In this document: piece after piece, positions 5,999 through 10,208 of the stretch
How the letters are laid out: each line of letters starts with the position of its first letter
How positions within the stretch are numbered: position 1 is the first letter of the stretch
Assembly (NCBI GenBank): GCA_948525355.1
Contig: CAOSOP010000030.1
Span: 1-10,208, forward strand
Length of the DNA: 10,208 bases
Origin: an uncultured Bacilli bacterium
GTDB lineage: Bacteria; Bacillota_I; Bacilli_A; RFN20; CAG-288
Direction of reading: 5' to 3'
Program-made: the position numbers and the translations under genes
Notes under the pieces: generated by a model
What the model was told of the DNA's origin: nothing
The model's input: the letters and a program-made list of their open reading frames with translations, nothing else
Database searches by the model: none

Positions 5999-7493
5999 CA
6001 ACACACATACACCAGATGTCTTAAATTGTTTAGCAAATTTAAGTTCTGATGAAGTTTTCACTTCACCAAAGATTGTAAATGAAATGCTAGACCTCTTACC
6101 ACAAGAACTTTTTTCAGATCCGAGTACAACATTTTTAGATCCTTGCACAAAATCTGGTGTTTTTTTAAGGGAAATTGCAAAAAGGTTGCTCGTCGGACTT
6201 GAAAAGCAAATTCCAGATTTGCAAGAAAGAATAAATCATATCTTTACGAAACAACTTTATGGAATCGCAATAACAAAACTAACAAGTTTGCTTTCTCGTC
6301 GCAGCCTTTATTGTTCTAAAACTGCGGATGGAAAATATTCAATTTGTGATATATTTAAAGATTCTGACGGAAACATTCAGTTTAAAAATACAAAGCACAC
6401 ATTTAAAAACCATAAATGTATTTACTGCGGAGTTAGTGATGAAGTTGATGTTTATACACGAGATGATAGTTTAGAGTCGCACGCTTATGAATTTATACAC
6501 AGCGACTCACCAAAGGAGTTTTTCAATATGAAATTTGATGTTATTATAGGCAATCCACCATATCAATTAGCAACTGGAGGTGCTCAGGCACAAGCCATTC
6601 CTCTATATCATAAATTTATTTTGCAAGCAAAACGAATGAAGCCGAGATATCTTTCTATGATCGTTCCTTCCCGTTGGTTCACTGGTGGATTTGGGCTTGA
6701 TAGCTTCAGAGATGAAATGCTAAATGATAAAAGTTTGCGAATAATTCACGATTTTGTTAATGCTAGCGATTGCTTTACAGGTGTAGAAATCAAAGGTGGC
6801 GTAAACTATTTTTTATGGGATAGAGATAATAAAGGAAATTGCAAAGTGTTTACACATGAAAATGGTCAAATTGATTTTGCAGAAAGACCTTTATTGGAAG
6901 AAAATCAAGAAGTTTTTATAAGACAAAATAAAGCAATATCTATTTTAAGAAAAGTTTTAAGACAAAAAGAAAAAACATTTAATACAATTGTTAGCTCACA
7001 AAGACCTTTCGGTCTGCCAACAAATTTTGAGAATATATCAGACAATCATATTGAAAATGCTATAAAAGTTTATGCTAATAAGAAAATTGGATACTTATAT
7101 AAGAATTTTATACTTACTAAAAAGGATGGCTTAGTAAATTGGAAACTTTTCACACCAAAAGCTGTTGGAAGTGGAAATAGTAAAACGGATTGGATAAAAC
7201 CTATTTTAGGAGAACCTAATTCTGTTTGTACAGAAACTTATGTAATGATAGGGCCTTTCAAAAACAGAGATGAGGCAGAAAATGTTGCGCACTATATAAA
7301 CACCAAATTCTTTCATTTCTTACTTTCTTTAAAGAAAAACACACAAGATTGTTTGCAAAAATCTTTTATTTTTATTCCAATACAAGATTTCTCAAAGCCT
7401 TGGACCGATAAAGAACTTTATGAAAAATACAATTTAACAAAAGACGAGATTGCTTTTATTGAAAATATGGTCCGTCCAGAAATAGGAGTTTAA
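5991..7493 (+). CDS. Eco57I-type N6-adenine DNA methyltransferase
   Basis: This 500-residue subunit is predicted to methylate adenine in a specific DNA sequence. EVFTSPKIVNEML (21-33) is the usual lead-in. The motif I position reads FLDPCTKSGVFL (48-59), lacking the glycine-rich CGxG form. The catalytic motif is intact as DVIIGNPPYQL (183-193; NPPY 188-191). Four cysteines, C108, C119, C143 and C146 (the last two as CxxC), may bind zinc. The C-terminal ~330-470 (RPFGLPTNF through ETYVMIGPF) probably holds target recognition. A strong AAGGAG (5978-5983) lies seven bases before the start, inside the previous gene. No nuclease motif is seen here; cleavage would have to come from the downstream GIY-YIG-helicase. 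The degenerate motif I next to a canonical one in the small partner suggests the pair works as a heterodimer. Confidence 0.9.
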   Translation: MSNNTHTPDVLNCLANLSSDEVFTSPKIVNEMLDLLPQELFSDPSTTFLDPCTKSGVFLREIAKRLLVGLEKQIPDLQERINHIFTKQLYGIAITKLTSLLSRRSLYCSKTADGKYSICDIFKDSDGNIQFKNTKHTFKNHKCIYCGVSDEVDVYTRDDSLESHAYEFIHSDSPKEFFNMKFDVIIGNPPYQLATGGAQAQAIPLYHKFILQAKRMKPRYLSMIVPSRWFTGGFGLDSFRDEMLNDKSLRIIHDFVNASDCFTGVEIKGGVNYFLWDRDNKGNCKVFTHENGQIDFAERPLLEENQEVFIRQNKAISILRKVLRQKEKTFNTIVSSQRPFGLPTNFENISDNHIENAIKVYANKKIGYLYKNFILTKKDGLVNWKLFTPKAVGSGNSKTDWIKPILGEPNSVCTETYVMIGPFKNRDEAENVAHYINTKFFHFLLSLKKNTQDCLQKSFIFIPIQDFSKPWTDKELYEKYNLTKDEIAFIENMVRPEIGV

Positions 7494-7495
7494 GT

Positions 7496-7558
7496 ATGAA
7501 AAATAAACGAATCAAAGAAATGCTCAATATATATTTCTTTAAAAAGAGGGATAACTAA
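7496..7558 (+). CDS. 20-residue ORF between methyltransferase and helicase
   Basis: This short frame encodes a basic peptide (MKNKRIKEM at its start, FFKKRDN at its end). AGGAG (7484-7488) lies seven bases before its ATG, as good a ribosome binding site as any in the operon. Its TAA shares one base with the helicase ATG (TAATG), the classic geometry for translational coupling. It starts two bases after the methyltransferase stop. It may be a coupling leader that sets helicase-nuclease levels relative to the methyltransferase, or a relic of a longer gene. No function is recognised. Confidence 0.45.
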   Translation: MKNKRIKEMLNIYFFKKRDN

Positions 7559-10074
7559 TGAATAAAGAATTTTTTCCAAGACAAATATATCCACAAGTAT
7601 ATGCCTATGAAGATAATAATCCAAATCATAAAGGACTATTAAAAGTTGGATACACAACAAAAAAGAATGTAGAAGAAAGAGTTGCTGCACAATTTCCAGT
7701 TGTCCAGCCTGATAAGCAACCATATAAAATCGTTTTTACAGAAAGTACAATGAGAGAAGATGGCAGTTATTTTAAAGACATCGCTGTTCATAAAAAACTA
7801 GAAGAATCTGGTTTTGATAATGTTGGTGGTGAATGGTATAGATGTAGTGCAGATGATGTTAAATATGCTGTTTTATCACTTAAAAACCGTATCGAAAATA
7901 AGGAACGAAGAACTGAAAATTTTAAACTTCGTCCCGAACAGCAAGAAGCGATTGATAAAACAATTGCATATTTTAGATCCATCAAAAACGAAAACGCTAA
8001 AATGATTCCACATTTTTTATGGAATGCAAAAATGCGTTTTGGTAAGACTTTTACAACCTACGAACTTGCGAAAACTATGGAATTTAGTAAAATTTTAATC
8101 CTCACTTTTAAACCTGCAGTTGAGAGTTCTTGGGAAGCTGACTTAAATAGCCATTTAGATTTTGAAGGTTGGCAATTTATATCTCGTCATACAAAAGTAA
8201 AATTTGAAAATCTAGATAAAAATAGACCTATTGTTTGCTTTGGTTCATTTCAAGACTATTTAGGACTTAAAGATGGAATGATTAAGCCTAAAAATGAATG
8301 GGTTCACACAACAAACTGGGATTTGGTTGTTTTTGACGAATATCATTTTGGGGCTTGGAGAGATAACGCAAAAGATTTGTTTGAAAAAGAGGATTTCGAT
8401 AAAGATATTTCTAACAAGATTTTTGATGATAACCAGAATGCAAATGATATGGAACAAATTATGCCAATAACAACAAGTTTTTACTTATATCTATCTGGCA
8501 CACCATTTAGAGCAATTGCAAATGGTGAATTTGTGGAAGAACAAATATTCAACTGGACATATTCAGATGAACAACAAGCAAAAGAAAGCTGGCAAGGCGA
8601 AAACAATCCTTATGCAAGTTTACCAAGAATGGTTTTAATGACCTATCAACTTCCAGAAAGTATAAGAGAAATAGCTCTTAAAGGAGAATATAACGAATTT
8701 GATCTAAACACATTTTTCTCCGCAAAAGGTGAATATGAAACTGCAGAATTTATATATAAAGAAGAAGTACAAAAATGGCTCGACCTTATTCGTGGAAGTT
8801 ACCTTGAAACAACAGTTGACAATCTTAAACAAGGTGCAGAAAAAGCAATCTTACCTTTCACAGCAAATAAGGCTAACTTACAAGAAGTTTTGCAACATAC
8901 ATTTTGGTTTTTGCCAAATGTTGCTAGTTGCTATGCAATGTATAACCTTTTACATGAAAAACAAAACCTGTTTTATCAAGGTTATGGTATTGTTGTTGTA
9001 GCTGGAACTCGTGCGGGAATCGGTCTTGATGCACTTAATCCAGTAAAGAAAAAAATGACAAGTAATCCGCTAAATACTAAGACAATAACTCTATCCTGTG
9101 GAAAACTTACAACCGGAGTTACGGTTAAACCTTGGACTGGCATTTTTATGCTTAGAAACCTATCAAGTCCAGAAACATATTTTCAAGCCGCTTTTCGTGT
9201 CCAATCACCTTGGACGCTTAAAAACCCAACTGGGCTTAATCCAAATGAAGATGAAATAATTAAAAAGGAGTGCTATATTTTTGACTTTGCACCAGATCGT
9301 GCTTTAAGACAGATTGAAGAGTATTCTTGCAGATTAAATATTGATGATGTAAACCCAGAACAAAAAGTGGCAGAGTTTATACAGTTTTTACCAGTACTAT
9401 CATACGATGGAATGACAATGAAAAATATAAGTCCTGGTGAACTATTAGATATTGCAACAAGCGGAACGACTGCAACACTTCTTGCTCGCAGATGGGAAAG
9501 TGCTTGTCTTGTAAATGTTGACAATATTACTCTTGGAAGGTTAATCGAAAATGAAAAAGCACTTAATGCTTTAATGAGCATCGAAGGATTTAGAAACCTT
9601 AACATACGAAGTGATATAGAAATTATTGTAAATAAATCTGATGCAATTAAGAAGATAAAAAAAGATGCTGCAAACGAAAGAAGAGATTTAACAAACGAGG
9701 AAAAGAAAGAAATATCTGAAGAAGAAAAAGAATACAAATCTAAAAGAAAACAGATTCAAGAAAAACTTATCAAGTTTGCTACAAGAATACCAATATTTAT
9801 GTATCTAACAGATTTTCGTGAACAGGTTTTAAAAGATGTCATAACACAACTTGAGCCAGGATTATTCAAAAGAGTTACTGGGCTTGAAGTAAATGATTTT
9901 GAACTTCTTACGAGTATAGGTTTATTCAACGCAGAACTTATGAACCAAGCAGTTTTCCAATTTAGACGATATGAAGATAGTAGCCTTTCATATTCAGGTC
10001 TTAATAAACACGAAGGTGAAGTAATTGGTGGATGGGATACATCAATAAGTTACTCCGACATGAAAAAGATATAG
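7558..10074 (+). CDS. GIY-YIG/T5orf172-type nuclease fused to SF2 helicase (restriction subunit)
   Basis: This 838-residue protein is the likely effector of the system. Residues ~10-100 form a GIY-YIG-like (T5orf172/Mug113) domain: VYAYED (14-19), GLLKVGYT (26-33), R41 and GGEWYRC (90-96). The usual catalytic glutamate is not obvious. An SF2 ATPase follows: Q-like LRPEQQEAID (124-133), motif I AKMRFGKT (157-164, Ala for the first Gly), motif Ia (181-196), motif II DEYH (260-263), motif III SGTPF (313-317), motif V CGKLTTGVTV (514-523) and motif VI QAAFRVQ (543-549). Residues ~690-740 are highly charged and probably helical. GAGGG (7546-7550) precedes the start, which overlaps the 20-codon ORF. 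By analogy with Type III Res proteins it would translocate on unmodified DNA and cut it. No HsdS or Mod-type partner is present. Confidence 0.88.
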   Translation: MNKEFFPRQIYPQVYAYEDNNPNHKGLLKVGYTTKKNVEERVAAQFPVVQPDKQPYKIVFTESTMREDGSYFKDIAVHKKLEESGFDNVGGEWYRCSADDVKYAVLSLKNRIENKERRTENFKLRPEQQEAIDKTIAYFRSIKNENAKMIPHFLWNAKMRFGKTFTTYELAKTMEFSKILILTFKPAVESSWEADLNSHLDFEGWQFISRHTKVKFENLDKNRPIVCFGSFQDYLGLKDGMIKPKNEWVHTTNWDLVVFDEYHFGAWRDNAKDLFEKEDFDKDISNKIFDDNQNANDMEQIMPITTSFYLYLSGTPFRAIANGEFVEEQIFNWTYSDEQQAKESWQGENNPYASLPRMVLMTYQLPESIREIALKGEYNEFDLNTFFSAKGEYETAEFIYKEEVQKWLDLIRGSYLETTVDNLKQGAEKAILPFTANKANLQEVLQHTFWFLPNVASCYAMYNLLHEKQNLFYQGYGIVVVAGTRAGIGLDALNPVKKKMTSNPLNTKTITLSCGKLTTGVTVKPWTGIFMLRNLSSPETYFQAAFRVQSPWTLKNPTGLNPNEDEIIKKECYIFDFAPDRALRQIEEYSCRLNIDDVNPEQKVAEFIQFLPVLSYDGMTMKNISPGELLDIATSGTTATLLARRWESACLVNVDNITLGRLIENEKALNALMSIEGFRNLNIRSDIEIIVNKSDAIKKIKKDAANERRDLTNEEKKEISEEEKEYKSKRKQIQEKLIKFATRIPIFMYLTDFREQVLKDVITQLEPGLFKRVTGLEVNDFELLTSIGLFNAELMNQAVFQFRRYEDSSLSYSGLNKHEGEVIGGWDTSISYSDMKKI

Positions 10075-10077
10075 CAA

Positions 10078-10128
10078 ATGAAGTTTCAAAAAAAACTGTC
10101 ATCAAAAGTTATTGAAACAGCAATATAA
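10078..10128 (+). CDS. Possible truncated ORF after the helicase gene
   Basis: A 16-codon frame (MKFQKKLSSKVIETAI) starts three bases after the helicase stop and ends 28 bp before the 15-bp repeat at 10157. It contains an A8 run and has no clear ribosome binding site. It could be the remnant of a fourth operon gene cut off at the island edge, or chance. GTTTCAA (10083-10089) and TTGAAAC (10112-10118) form a weak inverted repeat here, with no T-tract. Confidence 0.15.
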   Translation: MKFQKKLSSKVIETAI

Positions 10129-10208
10129 AAAAATCTTTCGACATTAATGGCTCACCCTCGCCCCCACTTCCGCCCTCGCCTCCACCTCCTCCTATTACCT
10201 CACCGAGT
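10109..10208 (-). CDS. Gly-rich end of a gene entering from the right edge
   Basis: Read leftward from the window edge, the minus strand is open for 32 codons: LGEVIGGGGGEGGSGGEGEP, then PL-MSKDFF and a stop at 10111-10109. The run resembles the plus-strand linker at 3634-3675 (VGGGGGSGVGKGAP), followed in both cases by Leu. The residues after the linker look like unrelated read-through, so this appears to be the N-terminal side of a protein that has lost its C-terminal domain. The opposite strand is also open (LAPTSALAST), so the coding strand is not certain. Confidence 0.4.
   Translation of the reverse strand, partial: LGEVIGGGGGEGGSGGEGEPLMSKDFFILLFQ
10157..10171 (+). repeat. 15-bp direct repeat, copy 2 (CTCGCCCCCACTTCC)
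   Basis: This is an exact match to 3595-3609, 6562 bp away. It marks the abrupt change from AT-rich operon-tail DNA to GC-rich linker DNA. Together the two copies bracket the cassette, the recombinase gene and the restriction-modification-like operon. Confidence 0.75.

Noticed and set aside
5372..10074. A Type I restriction system with HsdS inversion.
   Set aside because: There is no HsdS-like gene with two target-recognition domains; the inverted sites flank a promoter, not coding sequence.
10083..10118. Terminator for the restriction operon from GTTTCAA/TTGAAAC.
   Set aside because: Only a 7-bp AT-rich stem with a 22-nt loop and no T-tract on the transcribed strand.
1..10208. tRNA, rRNA, CRISPR arrays, riboswitches or insertion-sequence transposases.
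   Set aside because: No cloverleaf-like sequence, regular repeat-spacer pattern, conserved aptamer or transposase frame was seen.

Overview
This is an AT-rich window with the standard genetic code (TGG for Trp, UGA used as a stop). It encodes a class A penicillin-binding protein, an enzyme of the non-mevalonate isoprenoid (MEP) pathway, and strong AGGAGG-type ribosome binding sites. That fits a low-GC Bacillota chromosome, possibly a gut Bacilli/Erysipelotrichia/RF39-like or Clostridia lineage. I cannot place it more exactly from the sequence alone.

Layout. (1) 1-214: the 3' end of an unrecognised protein cassette that runs straight into the next gene. (2) 144-1961 (+): a class A PBP. (3) 3530-1945 (-): ychF and ispF, a two-gene operon with an ATGA overlap, whose end overlaps the end of the PBP gene. 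(4) 3565-4095 (+): a second, promoterless and startless cassette, homologous to the one at the left edge. It begins in a GC-rich palindrome that encodes a Gly-rich linker. (5) 4240-5157 (+): a complete tyrosine recombinase. (6) 5162-5337: two inverted 29-bp recombinase-type sites enclosing a short promoter-bearing segment. (7) 5372-10074 (+): a tightly packed restriction-modification-like operon. It has a small SAM-binding methyltransferase subunit, an Eco57I-type N6-adenine methyltransferase, a 20-codon ORF, and a GIY-YIG/T5orf172-SF2 helicase fusion. (8) 10109-10208 (-): the Gly-rich end of another gene that continues off the right edge.

The main result is a probable DNA inversion switch. 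Directly after the recombinase gene lie two nearly identical sites in opposite orientation. Each has 10-bp arms around a 9-bp spacer, with 25 of 29 positions matching. They enclose about 118 bp holding a good promoter (TTGCAA, 17 bp, TACACT with an extended -10). In this copy the promoter points away from the restriction-modification operon. Inversion would place it about 70 nt upstream of the first methyltransferase start. This predicts on/off phase variation of the whole operon. Invertible promoters and phase-variable restriction-modification are known ideas; this particular arrangement is my reading of the sequence.

A second unusual layer is a set of dispersed, promoterless C-terminal cassettes joined to GC-rich Gly-linker DNA. 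The linker at 3595-3672 is a head-to-head palindrome. A related linker in inverted orientation sits at the right edge, with a 15-bp exact repeat shared between the two. Inverting the intervening 6.5 kb would fuse the right-edge gene to the left cassette. This is speculative but testable.
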